Made by a program: the position numbers and the translations under genes
NCBI GenBank assembly: GCA_017620335.1
Contig: JAFZQO010000007.1
Location: 62,001-126,000 of the forward strand
Length of the DNA stretch: 64,000 bases
Direction of reading: 5' to 3'
Origin: Bacteroidales bacterium
GTDB taxonomy: Bacteria > Bacteroidota > Bacteroidia > Bacteroidales > UBA932
The notes under the pieces: generated by a model
The model's database searches: none
Told to the model about the DNA's origin: nothing
What the model saw: the letters and a program-made list of their open reading frames with translations, nothing else
Shown: one piece after another, positions 8,983-16,699 of the stretch
Position numbering within the stretch: position 1 is the stretch's first letter
Layout of the letters: each line of letters begins with the position of its first letter

Positions 8983-10407
8983 TTATGCGGTTTGTGTCAT
9001 GTTCTTCATCCATCTGTTACCGTGGACCCTGCCGATGAACAGCAGGCCCCTGACGTTCAGTTCTATGCACATGGCTATCCAGTAGCCGGGCAGGCCGTAA
9101 ACCCTGGTGAGGAATATGGCCGGTATGATGCGGACTATCCACATGCTGCCGAGGTTGAGGACGCTCGGGACGGCGGTGTCGCCCGCGCCGACGCAGGAGC
9201 CGTAGGCCACTATCGAGGCGGCGTAGCCGGCCTCGGCGAAGGCCTCGATCCGCAGGACGCGGGCGCCCAGCGCCACCACGTCCGGATCGACGCTCAGCAG
9301 CGACATTATCTGCGGCGCCAGTATATACATCACCACCGCCAGCGCCGACATCATCGCGACGCCAAGGACTAGGGTGATGCGCGAGAAGCTCCGCACCAGG
9401 TCGCGGCGCTTGGCCCCAAGGCTCTGCCCGACCAGCGTCGTGGCGGCCTGGCCCATGCCGTAGCCCGGCATGTAGCAGAAGCTTTCCGCCGTTATGGCGA
9501 AGGAGTTCGCGGCAATGGCCACCGGGCCGAGGGGAGCCACGATGACGGTGCTGGCGATGTGCGCACCGCGCATGATGACGTTCTGCACCCACATCGGGCC
9601 GGTGATGCCGAATGCGTTCTTCAGGCAGAGCGGCGTCGGGCGGAAGGAGCCCCTCTCGCGGACTATCGCCAGTTCCTTCGAGCGGACCAGCAGGAAATAC
9701 AGCAGCGCGGCGGCGGTTACGAGCTCCGCGAGGCCCGTGCCAAGCGCGGCGCCGCGGACCCCCATGCCCGCCCCGGGCATGGTGAACTCCGCGCCCAGCA
9801 CGCTGACCTCCCTTGTCGGGAAGATCAGCAGGAAGTTGAATATGACGTCCAGGACGCACATCATGACGTTCAGAAGGCTGGGTATCTTCATGTCTCCGCT
9901 GCATGACAGCATCGTGCTCCCGAAGAAGCTCAGCTGCATGGCAGGGATGAACATCGTGTAAATGGCGAAATACCCTGTGGCGTCGCCGTTGATGTCGGCA
10001 CCGCCGCCCAGCCAGCGGGGGAGCGGGGCGGCTATGGAGAGCCCTGCCAGGGACAGGAACAGGCTGAACAGTATGACGCTGGTGAGTCCCTGGCGGAGCA
10101 CCTTCCTGGCTCCCTCGAAGTCGTTCGAGCCGATTAGGTGCGCCACCTGGACCGAGAAGCCCTGCGAAGCGGCCATGGCGAAGCCGCCGAATATCCACGT
10201 CGTGGTGGAGACGAGGCCGATGGATGCGGCCGGGGCGGCGCCGAGGCTGCCGACCATCGACGCGTCGATGAACTGCAGCAGCACCGAGGCCAACTGCGCC
10301 AGGATGGCCGGGCCGCAGAGCAGGAGGGTCAGCCTGACCTGCTGCCCCAGCCCGAGCCCCTGCCCGCCGCGTATCCGTCCCAGCAATATGTCCTTGCTCT
10401 CCGCCAT
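8983..10407 (-). CDS. MATE-family multidrug/sodium antiporter
   Basis: 474 residues with about twelve hydrophobic segments in two homologous halves (LTLLLCGPAILAQLASVLLQ at the start; FGITGPMWVQNVIMRGAHIA opening the second half). FIDASMVGSLGAAPAASIGL near the N-terminus and the later ATTLVGQSLGAKRRDLVRS are typical MATE signatures. These inner-membrane proteins export drugs or metabolites using a Na+ or H+ gradient. First gene of the operon that continues with DUF3737, the C-S lyase and GH97. The N-terminus ILLGRIRGGQGLGLGQQVRL agrees with Bacteroidetes homologues, supporting the 10407 start even though a promoter box lies only 8 bases upstream. Substrate unknown. Confidence 0.92.
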   Translation of the reverse strand: MAESKDILLGRIRGGQGLGLGQQVRLTLLLCGPAILAQLASVLLQFIDASMVGSLGAAPAASIGLVSTTTWIFGGFAMAASQGFSVQVAHLIGSNDFEGARKVLRQGLTSVILFSLFLSLAGLSIAAPLPRWLGGGADINGDATGYFAIYTMFIPAMQLSFFGSTMLSCSGDMKIPSLLNVMMCVLDVIFNFLLIFPTREVSVLGAEFTMPGAGMGVRGAALGTGLAELVTAAALLYFLLVRSKELAIVRERGSFRPTPLCLKNAFGITGPMWVQNVIMRGAHIASTVIVAPLGPVAIAANSFAITAESFCYMPGYGMGQAATTLVGQSLGAKRRDLVRSFSRITLVLGVAMMSALAVVMYILAPQIMSLLSVDPDVVALGARVLRIEAFAEAGYAASIVAYGSCVGAGDTAVPSVLNLGSMWIVRIIPAIFLTRVYGLPGYWIAMCIELNVRGLLFIGRVHGNRWMKNMTQTA

Positions 10408-10414
10408 ATCTCCA

Positions 10415-10422
10415 CAAATATA
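10415..10422 (-). promoter_or_regulatory. -7 box TATATTTG for the MATE operon
   Basis: Exact TAnnTTTG on the minus strand, ending 8 bases before the MATE start codon, so transcription would begin almost at the ATG and the mRNA would be nearly leaderless. It lies 2 bases downstream of the Hsp20 terminator. Confidence 0.55.
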
Positions 10423-10424
10423 CG

Positions 10425-10454
10425 AAAAAACCCGCAGCTGCCTGCGGGTTTTTT
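10425..10454 (-). terminator. Terminator of the hsp20 gene
   Basis: CCCGCAG (10431-10437) pairs with CTGCGGG (10442-10448) around a 4-base loop, flanked by A6 on one side and T6 on the other, so it could act in both directions. It is 19 bases past the hsp20 stop codon. Confidence 0.85.
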
Positions 10455-10472
10455 CAAAGGAAACAAGATTCC

Positions 10473-10904
10473 TTAACCGATCTCGATCTGGCGGGTGGCG
10501 GGGGTCTTGACTACGACTTCCTTCTTCGGGAGGGTGATCTTGAGGACTCCGTCGACCATGGCGGCGCCGATCTTCTCGGCTTCGACCTCGTCAGGGATGA
10601 TGAACGCCTGCTTGAAGGAGGCGTAGGAGAACTCCCTGCGGAGGTAGTTCTTCTTCTCGTGCTTGTCCTCGTTCTTCTTCTCAAGGGCGATGACGAGCTC
10701 GTTGTCGTTCTCGAGGCGGACCTTGAAGTCCTCCTTGCTCATGCCGGGAGCGGCGACCTCGATCTGGTAATCCTTCTCGTTCTCGATGATGTTGACGGCC
10801 GGGGAAGCGAACTGCTTCGCGGGCGTGTAGCCCATGAAATCGTCATCGAAAATGTCGTTGAAAATGCTGGGCAGCCAATACTGGTTTCTTCTTGCGGGTA
10901 ACAT
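10473..10904 (-). CDS. Hsp20/alpha-crystallin small heat-shock protein
   Basis: 143 residues. A short N-terminal arm (LPSIFNDIFDDDF) precedes the alpha-crystallin domain from about residue 35: SPAVNIIENEKDYQIEVAAPGMSKEDFKV in segments, then RREFSYASFKQAFIIPDEV and the conserved DGVLKITLPKK near the C-terminus. A short tail carries the I-x-I motif (QIEIG) used for oligomer assembly. It acts as an ATP-independent cytoplasmic holdase for unfolding proteins. Single gene with its own terminator; divergent from the acyltransferase-like gene across about 230 bases holding several TGACA motifs. I saw no CIRCE element or clear TAnnTTTG on its side. Confidence 0.95.
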   Translation of the reverse strand: MLPARRNQYWLPSIFNDIFDDDFMGYTPAKQFASPAVNIIENEKDYQIEVAAPGMSKEDFKVRLENDNELVIALEKKNEDKHEKKNYLRREFSYASFKQAFIIPDEVEAEKIGAAMVDGVLKITLPKKEVVVKTPATRQIEIG

Positions 10905-11026
10905 AGCTTTAATCTCCTATTTTTTTAGTTTTACTATCTTTTTTCTCCCGTCATCCTGGCGGGTTCGACTGGAATTGTTACAAACAGGGGACCAATGCCA
11001 CAAAAGGACCAAATGGCATGTAAAAA

Positions 11027-11083
11027 CTGACAGATTGACATTAAATGGCTGACAATCAGTCATTTATGCTGACATCTTGTCAG
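11027..11083. promoter_or_regulatory. Cluster of TGACA motifs ending in a palindrome, putative operator
   Basis: TGACA occurs at 11028, 11036, 11050 and 11070; the last is part of a perfect inverted repeat CTGACA-TCT-TGTCAG (11069-11083) that overlaps the -33 region of the promoter at 11100. A further inverted pair ATGCCA (10995-11000) / TGGCAT (11014-11019) lies just upstream. The pattern looks like a regulator binding site, but the regulator is unknown. Confidence 0.45.
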
Positions 11084-11107
11084 TTTCTCCTTTTTTGGCT
11101 ATCTTTG
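11077..11107 (+). promoter_or_regulatory. Promoter for the acyltransferase/acyl-CoA ligase pair
   Basis: TTG at 11077-11079, 20 bases, then TATCTTTG at 11100-11107, a full match to the Bacteroidetes consensus; 26 bases before the start at 11134. Confidence 0.7.
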
Positions 11108-11133
11108 CGCATTGAAACTAAAACCCTGACCCG

Positions 11134-12018
11134 ATGCAAGAACGCAAGAAGAGATGCGGCGACCGCTGGGATGCCTGGAGGCTCCGCGACCTCGACCCCG
11201 TTCACGTTATGATGCCGTACATGTTCGGCAAACGTACCGAGAACGAAGCCGTGCTGGGAGAAGTCCTGGACCTGACGGAGGTGGATAAGTACCTCGCGGC
11301 GAAGAACGCCCTCAATCCCGAATTCAGATATACCTGGTTCCATTTCATCGCCGCGGCCCTGGCAAAGGCCGTCCTGCTGCGCCCCAAGATGAATTACTTC
11401 ATCGCGGGCGGGCATTACTTTGAGAGGAAGGATATCCAGGTCGCCTTCAACGTCAAGCGCAAGTTCTCCGACGACGGGGAGGAGGCCATGGCCAAGTTCG
11501 TCCTTGACAAGGAAGGGGAGTCTCCCATGGAGCAGGTCCACACATATGTGCAGAAGTTCGTCACCAAGGTCCGTTCCGACAAGGCCGGCGTTGGCGTGGA
11601 CGACATGCTTAAGTTCCTGAGCCACCTGCCCAGGTTCGCCTGGAGGCTGATGACCTGGGCCCTCAGGCGCATGGAGTACTATGGCATCTATCCGAAGTCC
11701 CTGGCGGTGGACGACCCCTGCTATTCCAGCGTCTACATAACCAACCTCGGTTCCATCAAGATGAACGCCGACTACCATCACCTCTTCAACTGGGGCACCA
11801 TCTCGTTCTTCGTCGTGATAGGCGAAAAGAAGATGCGGCCCTTTTATAACGAGGACGGCAGCTACGAACTGCACAACACGATCAAGGTCGGCCTCACCGT
11901 CGACGAGCGCATCGCGGACGGCTACTATTTCGCCAAGACCCTGCGTCTCGTAAGGAAGATGTTCGAGCATCCGGAACTGCTTGACCTTCCGGCAAATACT
12001 ACTATCGATATTGACTAA
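11134..12018 (+). CDS. 2-oxoacid dehydrogenase E2/CAT-fold acyltransferase-like protein lacking the catalytic His
   Basis: 294 residues, matching the catalytic-domain fold shared by dihydrolipoyl acyltransferases and chloramphenicol acetyltransferase: RYTWFHFIAAALAKAV, KMNYFIAGGHYFERKDIQV, SVYITNLGSIKMNADYHHLF, GLTVDERIADGYYFAKTL. There are no lipoyl or E1/E3-binding domains. The usual active-site motif is HxxxDG; here it reads ERIADG, so the catalytic His is replaced by Glu (about residue 258) while Asp-Gly is kept. The gene is 12 bases upstream of an acyl-CoA ligase, which suggests it handles an acyl group made by that enzyme. With the altered residue it may be non-catalytic or use another mechanism. 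The fold call is firm, the activity uncertain. Confidence 0.8.
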   Translation: MQERKKRCGDRWDAWRLRDLDPVHVMMPYMFGKRTENEAVLGEVLDLTEVDKYLAAKNALNPEFRYTWFHFIAAALAKAVLLRPKMNYFIAGGHYFERKDIQVAFNVKRKFSDDGEEAMAKFVLDKEGESPMEQVHTYVQKFVTKVRSDKAGVGVDDMLKFLSHLPRFAWRLMTWALRRMEYYGIYPKSLAVDDPCYSSVYITNLGSIKMNADYHHLFNWGTISFFVVIGEKKMRPFYNEDGSYELHNTIKVGLTVDERIADGYYFAKTLRLVRKMFEHPELLDLPANTTIDID

Positions 12019-12030
12019 CCCTTAAATCAG

Positions 12031-13752
12031 ATGAAATACAAGCTGGACAACGTGGCAGCGCCGTGGCTTAGCAGCTACGGCGAAGTCAGGCCTAACCTTG
12101 ACTACAGCGAGAAGACCATATCGGAGGCCGTCTTGGAGATGGCCGCGAAGGAACGTTCATATCCGGCACTGACCTTCATGGGCAAGGCGACTTCCTACAC
12201 TCGCCTCGCGGAGGAGGTGGACAGGGTGGCGCGTTGTTTCCATGCGCTTGGCGTAAGGCCCGGACAGCGGGTGCTGGTATGCCTGCCCAACGTCCCCCAG
12301 GCTGTTTTCTGCCTTTACGGCCTGAACCGCATCGGCGCCGTCCCGACCATGGTGCACCCGCTCTCCGCCGTGTCGGAGCTGGCTTTCTACATGGACGAGG
12401 CTTCTTGCGACATTGCGGTAACGCTTGACCAGTTCTATGTCAAGTTCCTGGAGGTAAAGAAGATGCGCCCTATTGAGAAGCTCGTGGTCTGCCGCGTTTC
12501 GGATGAGCTGGCTTTCCCCCTGAACATAGGCCAGAGGCTTATGACCGAGAGGAAATTCCCCAAGGTGGAAGGGGAGGGCGTCATTGTCTGGAGCGATTTC
12601 ATGAAGCTGGGCGAAGGCGTGTCCGACGGCTATGTGGCCTCCAAGGACTACCGTTCCGAGGCAGTCGTGCTCTTCTCCGGAGGCACCACCGGCACCACCA
12701 AGGGCATAATGCTCAGCGACCTGAACTTCAACGCCCTGGCCTGGCAGACGGCCAACATGGCCAACAAGGAGGTTTACCATTGCAGGATGCTGGCGGCCAT
12801 GCCCGTGTTCCACGGCTTCGGCCTGGGAGTCTGCATCCATACCCCGCTGTCCATCGGCGGCACCTCCATCCTCGTGCCCCGCTTCAACGTCAAGAGCTAC
12901 GCGAAGCTCATCCGAAAGACACGGCCCACCTTTATCGCCGGCGTGCCCACCCTCTTCGAGGCCATCACCCGCAACCGCTACCTCGACGGCGCCGACCTAA
13001 GCTGCCTGCAGGGCGTCTTCTCCGGCGGCGACTCCCTGACCGTCGAGCTGAAGAAGAAGTTCGACGCCTTCCTGGCTGAACACAACGCCAGCGTGCGCGT
13101 CCGCGAGGGCTACGGCACCACGGAGTGCGTGACGGCCTGCTGCCTGACGCCTTACAACAAGGAGAAGGAGGGTTCCATCGGCATACCTTACCCGGACACC
13201 TATTTCAAGATCTGCAGGCCCGGCACCTGCGACGAGTTGCCATACGGCGAAGAGGGCGAGATCTGCCTCACCGGCCCGTCCATGATGCTTGGCTATATAG
13301 GCCACGAGGAGGAGAACAGGCAGACGCTCCAGACCCATGCCGACGGCCATGTCTGGCTGCATACCGGCGACCTCGGGCGCATGGACGACGAGGGCTTCAT
13401 TTACTTCAGCCAGCGCATGAAGCGCATGATCGTGACCAGCGGCTACAACGTGTATCCTTCTCAGCTTGAGAACATTATCGAAGGCCATCCCGCCGTGCAG
13501 CGCAGCTGCGTGATAGGGGTGAAGGACCCGCTCAAGATGCAGAGGGTGAAGGCTTTCGTGGTGTTGAGGGACGGCTTCAGGGCGGACGACGGGATGCGCG
13601 AATCCATCATGGCCCACTGCCGGAAGCACATAGCGAAGTATGCCCTCCCGAAGGAGATCGAGTTCCGCGACTCCCTGCCCATGACGCTTGTGGGCAAGGT
13701 CGCCTATACCGTTCTTGAAAAGGAAGAGGCCACGAAGGATTCTAATACCTGA
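12031..13752 (+). CDS. Class I adenylate-forming acyl-CoA ligase
   Basis: 573 residues, ANL superfamily. The N-terminal region includes LTFMGKATSYTRLAEEVDRVARCF and LPNVPQAVFCLYGLNRIGAV; the P-loop SGGTTGTTKG is at about residues 216-225; VREGYGTTECV, WLHTGDLGRMDDEGFIYF and KRMIVTSGYNVYPSQLEN are the standard A5, A7 and hinge motifs; the C-terminal Lys is in LPMTLVGKVAYTVLE. It activates a carboxylic acid, probably a fatty or aromatic acid, to its CoA or carrier thioester. Second gene of a two-gene operon with the acyltransferase-like protein. It ends overlapping the convergent gene by 11 bases. No signal peptide; cytoplasmic. Confidence 0.92.
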   Translation: MKYKLDNVAAPWLSSYGEVRPNLDYSEKTISEAVLEMAAKERSYPALTFMGKATSYTRLAEEVDRVARCFHALGVRPGQRVLVCLPNVPQAVFCLYGLNRIGAVPTMVHPLSAVSELAFYMDEASCDIAVTLDQFYVKFLEVKKMRPIEKLVVCRVSDELAFPLNIGQRLMTERKFPKVEGEGVIVWSDFMKLGEGVSDGYVASKDYRSEAVVLFSGGTTGTTKGIMLSDLNFNALAWQTANMANKEVYHCRMLAAMPVFHGFGLGVCIHTPLSIGGTSILVPRFNVKSYAKLIRKTRPTFIAGVPTLFEAITRNRYLDGADLSCLQGVFSGGDSLTVELKKKFDAFLAEHNASVRVREGYGTTECVTACCLTPYNKEKEGSIGIPYPDTYFKICRPGTCDELPYGEEGEICLTGPSMMLGYIGHEEENRQTLQTHADGHVWLHTGDLGRMDDEGFIYFSQRMKRMIVTSGYNVYPSQLENIIEGHPAVQRSCVIGVKDPLKMQRVKAFVVLRDGFRADDGMRESIMAHCRKHIAKYALPKEIEFRDSLPMTLVGKVAYTVLEKEEATKDSNT

Positions 13753-14401
13753 TGGCTTCCAGGAAGAGCCGGCGGCGGAGTTCCGGGTCTATGTCCAGGG
13801 ATATGATGCGCTCGTCCTTCTTGATGCCGTCGTCCAGGCGGCAGACGTGAAGCGTGCTTATCTCGGAGAGGAAGAGGGCGTTGTAATGCCTGTCGCAGCC
13901 GCGCTGTAGCGAGCGCATGTAGCGGAGTGTCTTCAGGACGTCGAAATCGCTGAGATTGTCCTTGCAGAACACATAAAGACCGAAGCGCCGGTAGTCGCCG
14001 TAGAAGCCCCCGGTCACCTTGGCCACCTTGCTCTTGAGGATGCGTTCCAGAGGCAGGGCCATGGACCAGTATTCGTATTCCTTGATACCTATGTAATCTC
14101 CTGTGTCAAGGCCGTATCCGTAACCTGAGCTGATGAGCTGCTCCAGGTCCTGGAGATTCTTCAGGTCCTCCTCCGTGGCGGTGACTCCGGCCATCTCCTT
14201 GAGCAGGTGGCGCGCGGCGTCCTTGCTCTGCTCCATGGCCCTCGTCACCTCTATGCCGACCTCGTGGGTCCCTCCGGGGCTCTGGAGGTCGGGCCTGTCG
14301 CCGTTGACCAGCCCGGCGAATTCTCCGCCAAACAGCTCCGTCAGGCAGAGCTGGGCGTAGCGCTCGAAGAAGCAGGTGTCGTATTTACGGTATTTGGCCA
14401 T
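13742..14401 (-). CDS. Conserved hypothetical protein, possible PD-(D/E)xK nuclease fold
   Basis: 219 residues from the start at 14401, which follows a TATCTTTG box by 16 bases; longer readings upstream would run over the divergent gene. I do not recognise a named family. The N-terminal half contains RPDLQ, six residues, then GIEVTRAM, an arrangement that resembles the PD...(D/E)xK core of restriction-like nucleases where Asp and Glu bind the metal, but the expected Lys is not obvious (EVT instead of ExK). Several Lys/Arg-rich helices follow and the C-terminus has HVCRLDD and SLDIDPELRRRLF. It is a single gene converging on the acyl-CoA ligase with an 11-base overlap. Function unknown. Confidence 0.6.
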   Translation of the reverse strand: MAKYRKYDTCFFERYAQLCLTELFGGEFAGLVNGDRPDLQSPGGTHEVGIEVTRAMEQSKDAARHLLKEMAGVTATEEDLKNLQDLEQLISSGYGYGLDTGDYIGIKEYEYWSMALPLERILKSKVAKVTGGFYGDYRRFGLYVFCKDNLSDFDVLKTLRYMRSLQRGCDRHYNALFLSEISTLHVCRLDDGIKKDERIISLDIDPELRRRLFLEAIRY

Positions 14402-14417
14402 GGTCCCGGTGCTTTCG

Positions 14418-14425
14418 CAAAGATA
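14418..14425 (-). promoter_or_regulatory. -7 box TATCTTTG for the hypothetical gene
   Basis: Exact TAnnTTTG on the minus strand, 16 bases before the start at 14401. It supports that start choice. Confidence 0.55.
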
Positions 14426-14426
14426 A

Positions 14427-14457
14427 TTGTTTTTCAGCAGAAAGATGCTTAATTTTA
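14427..14457 (+). promoter_or_regulatory. Putative promoter for fRMsr-fucosidase pair
   Basis: TTG at 14427-14429, 20 bases, TAATTTTA at 14450-14457 (last base differs from consensus). It is 7 bases from the start codon, predicting a very short leader. Confidence 0.4.
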
Positions 14458-14464
14458 CAATGTT

Positions 14465-14914
14465 ATGACAGACAAGGAAGCCAAATACATGGAGGTGCTT
14501 CCCCAGGCGGCGTCGCTGCTCGAGGGGGAGACGGACGAGGTTGCCCGCATGGCCAACCTCGCGGCGCTGCTGCACGGCGCGTTCGGATTCTGGTGGACCG
14601 GGTTCTACCGGGTAATGGGTGACGAGCTCGTCCTGGGACCCTTCCAGGGGCCCGTGGCCTGCATGCACATCCCGTATGGGAGGGGAGTGTGTGGCACTGC
14701 CTGGCAGCGGGGCGAGACCGTCGTCGTGCCCGACGTCGAGGAGTTCCCCGGCCACATCGCCTGCAGCTCGGAGAGCCGTAGCGAGATCGTGGTCCCGGTG
14801 CGCCGCGGCGGCCGTGTCTGCGCGGTGCTTGACATCGACAGCCGCGAGCTCGCCACCTTCGACGACACCGACCGTCACTACCTCGAAATCATCGTTTACA
14901 ATATCTTCAAATGA
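14465..14914 (+). CDS. msrC: Free methionine-(R)-sulfoxide reductase (GAF domain)
   Basis: 149 residues, a single GAF domain of the fRMsr type: WWTGFYRV, GPFQGPVACMHIPYGRGVCGTA in segments, VVVPDVEEFPGHIACSSESRSEI, then VCAVLDIDS. Cys66, Cys76 and Cys100 have the same 10- and 24-residue spacing as the three redox cysteines of characterised enzymes. It reduces free methionine R-sulfoxide in the cytoplasm using thioredoxin. Its stop overlaps the next start (ATGA at 14911-14914), so it is translationally coupled to the GH29 fucosidase; a functional link is not evident. Divergent from the hypothetical gene on the left. Confidence 0.9.
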   Translation: MTDKEAKYMEVLPQAASLLEGETDEVARMANLAALLHGAFGFWWTGFYRVMGDELVLGPFQGPVACMHIPYGRGVCGTAWQRGETVVVPDVEEFPGHIACSSESRSEIVVPVRRGGRVCAVLDIDSRELATFDDTDRHYLEIIVYNIFK

Positions 14915-16236
14915 AAATACATAAATTACTGTTGGCCATGGTGTTGGCCTTCGCACCGATTTTCTCCGGCGCCCAGCCCTCCTATACCCCTTCGCCGGAA
15001 AACCTGGCCGCACGCGAGGCTTTCTCGCAGGACCGTTTCGGCATCTTCATCCACTGGGGCATCTACTCGATGATAGGGCACGGGGAGTGGGTGATGCAGA
15101 ACCAGAACCTCGATTACAGGGAGTACGCCCGCCTAGCGGGAGGCTTCTACCCTTCACGCTTCGACGCCCGCGAGTGGGTGCGGGCGGTCAAGGCCTCCGG
15201 TGCGAAGTACATCACCATCACCTCGCGACACCACGACGGCTTCTCCATGTTCCGTACCAAGGCGAGCCCGTACAATATCGTGGATGCTACGCCCTTCGGC
15301 CGCGACGTCATCGGCGAGCTGGCCGAGGCGTGCCGGGAGGAGGGGATACGCCTGCATTTCTACTACTCGCACTTGGACTGGGGACGCACCGACTACTGGC
15401 CGCGTGGCCGCACCGGCCGCGGGACGGGACGTCCCGACGGCGGTGACGGCGACTGGCGGCACTACCTCGACTTCGTGAACGCCCAGCTGACCGAGCTCCT
15501 GACGCAGTACGGTCCCATCGGGGCCATCTGGTTCGACGGGCTCTGGGACATGGACGCCAGGCCGCGCGAGGACCAGCCGGGCATATGGAACCTTGAAGAG
15601 CAATACGCCCTGATCCACCGTCTTCAGCCGGGCTGCCTGATAGGGAACAACCATCACATCGCCCCCTTCGAGGGCGAGGACATCCAGATCTTCGAAAAGG
15701 ACCTCCCGGGGGAGAACGAGGCCGGGTTCTCGGCCGGCCAGGAGGTCTCCAGGCTGCCGCTGGAGACCTGCCAGACAATGAACCGCTCCTGGGGCTACGA
15801 CATCAGGGACAAGGACTACAAGTCCGCAGACTACTTGATCCGCTACCTGGTCAGGACCGCCGCCAAGGGCGCCAACCTCCTGCTGAACATCGGCCCGCGT
15901 CCGGACGGCACCCTGCCGGAAGAGGCGCTGGAGCGTCTCGCCGCCATCGGTGCCTGGATGGACGTGTATGGGGAGACGATTTACGGCACCGAGGCCGGCC
16001 TCACCGGCCCCCAGGAATGGGGAGTGAGCACTCAGAAGGGCGACGTCCTCTACCTGCACGTGCTGGAACCGACGGAGGTGATAACCTTTGATTTCCCCCG
16101 GAAGATAAGAAGCGCGGAGGCGTTCCCCGACGGAAGCGCCTTGCGCTTCGACCAGAAGAGGAACGCCCCCGCGCACATCTACCTGCCCGCTGCCCCTGAA
16201 GGGACCGTCGACCAGGTCGTCAAAATCAAATTCTAA
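14911..16236 (+). CDS. GH29 alpha-L-fucosidase, secreted
   Basis: 441 residues with a signal peptide (MKIHKLLLAMVLAFAPIFSGAQ). GH29 landmarks: DRFGIFIHWGIYSMIGHGEW near the N-terminus, KYITITSRHHDGFSMF, HFYYSHLDWG, and IWFDGLWD with the probable nucleophile Asp209; LLLNIGPRPDGTLP closes the barrel. The C-terminal part is short, so there is only the small beta-domain and no added binding module. It removes alpha-L-fucose from host or plant glycans, probably in the periplasm. It overlaps the msrC gene by 4 bases and ends 2 bases before the convergent YqeY-like gene. The acid/base residue is not conserved enough in this family to name. Confidence 0.92.
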   Translation: MKIHKLLLAMVLAFAPIFSGAQPSYTPSPENLAAREAFSQDRFGIFIHWGIYSMIGHGEWVMQNQNLDYREYARLAGGFYPSRFDAREWVRAVKASGAKYITITSRHHDGFSMFRTKASPYNIVDATPFGRDVIGELAEACREEGIRLHFYYSHLDWGRTDYWPRGRTGRGTGRPDGGDGDWRHYLDFVNAQLTELLTQYGPIGAIWFDGLWDMDARPREDQPGIWNLEEQYALIHRLQPGCLIGNNHHIAPFEGEDIQIFEKDLPGENEAGFSAGQEVSRLPLETCQTMNRSWGYDIRDKDYKSADYLIRYLVRTAAKGANLLLNIGPRPDGTLPEEALERLAAIGAWMDVYGETIYGTEAGLTGPQEWGVSTQKGDVLYLHVLEPTEVITFDFPRKIRSAEAFPDGSALRFDQKRNAPAHIYLPAAPEGTVDQVVKIKF

Positions 16237-16238
16237 CC

Positions 16239-16688
16239 CTAGGCGAGGATACGGCGGACGACGGCGGAGATGGCCTTGCCGTCGGCGAGGCCGGCGAGCC
16301 GCTTGGTCGCCACGCCCATGACCTTGCCCATGTCGGAAGGGGTGGAGGCGCCGACTTCGGCGACAATCTCCCGCAGCTTCGCCTCTAGCTCCTCGGGCGA
16401 GAGCGGCTTGGGCAGGTACTCCGCCAGCACGGCCGCCTCGGCGAGCTCGTTGTCGGCGAGCTCCTGGCGGTGTGCGGCGACGTACTGCTCCGCTGCCTCC
16501 TTGCGCTGCTTCGCGAGCTTCTGGATGAGCTTGACGATGTCGCTGTCGGTGAGCTCGCCGCTTGCTCCCTCGGCCGTCTTGGCGAGGAGTATGGCGGACT
16601 TTATGGACCGGACGGCGTTCAGCCGGACCTGGTCCTTGGCCTTCATGGCGGCCATGATGTCCTTCTGGACCTGTTGTTCAAGTGCCAT
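16239..16688 (-). CDS. GatB/YqeY domain protein
   Basis: 149 residues: MALEQQVQKDIMAAMKAKDQ, RLNAVRSIKSAILLAKT, SDIVKLIQKLAKQRKEAAEQY, EYLPKPLSPEELEAKLREIV and DMGKVMGVATKRLAGLADG, all typical of YqeY. The family is related to the tail domain of GatB, the tRNA-dependent amidotransferase subunit, and is thought to interact with tRNA, but its role is not established. It lies 11 bases downstream of the GH8 gene on the same strand and may be co-transcribed. Normal length. Confidence 0.9.
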   Translation of the reverse strand: MALEQQVQKDIMAAMKAKDQVRLNAVRSIKSAILLAKTAEGASGELTDSDIVKLIQKLAKQRKEAAEQYVAAHRQELADNELAEAAVLAEYLPKPLSPEELEAKLREIVAEVGASTPSDMGKVMGVATKRLAGLADGKAISAVVRRILA

Positions 16689-16699
16689 GGCGTAATTGT

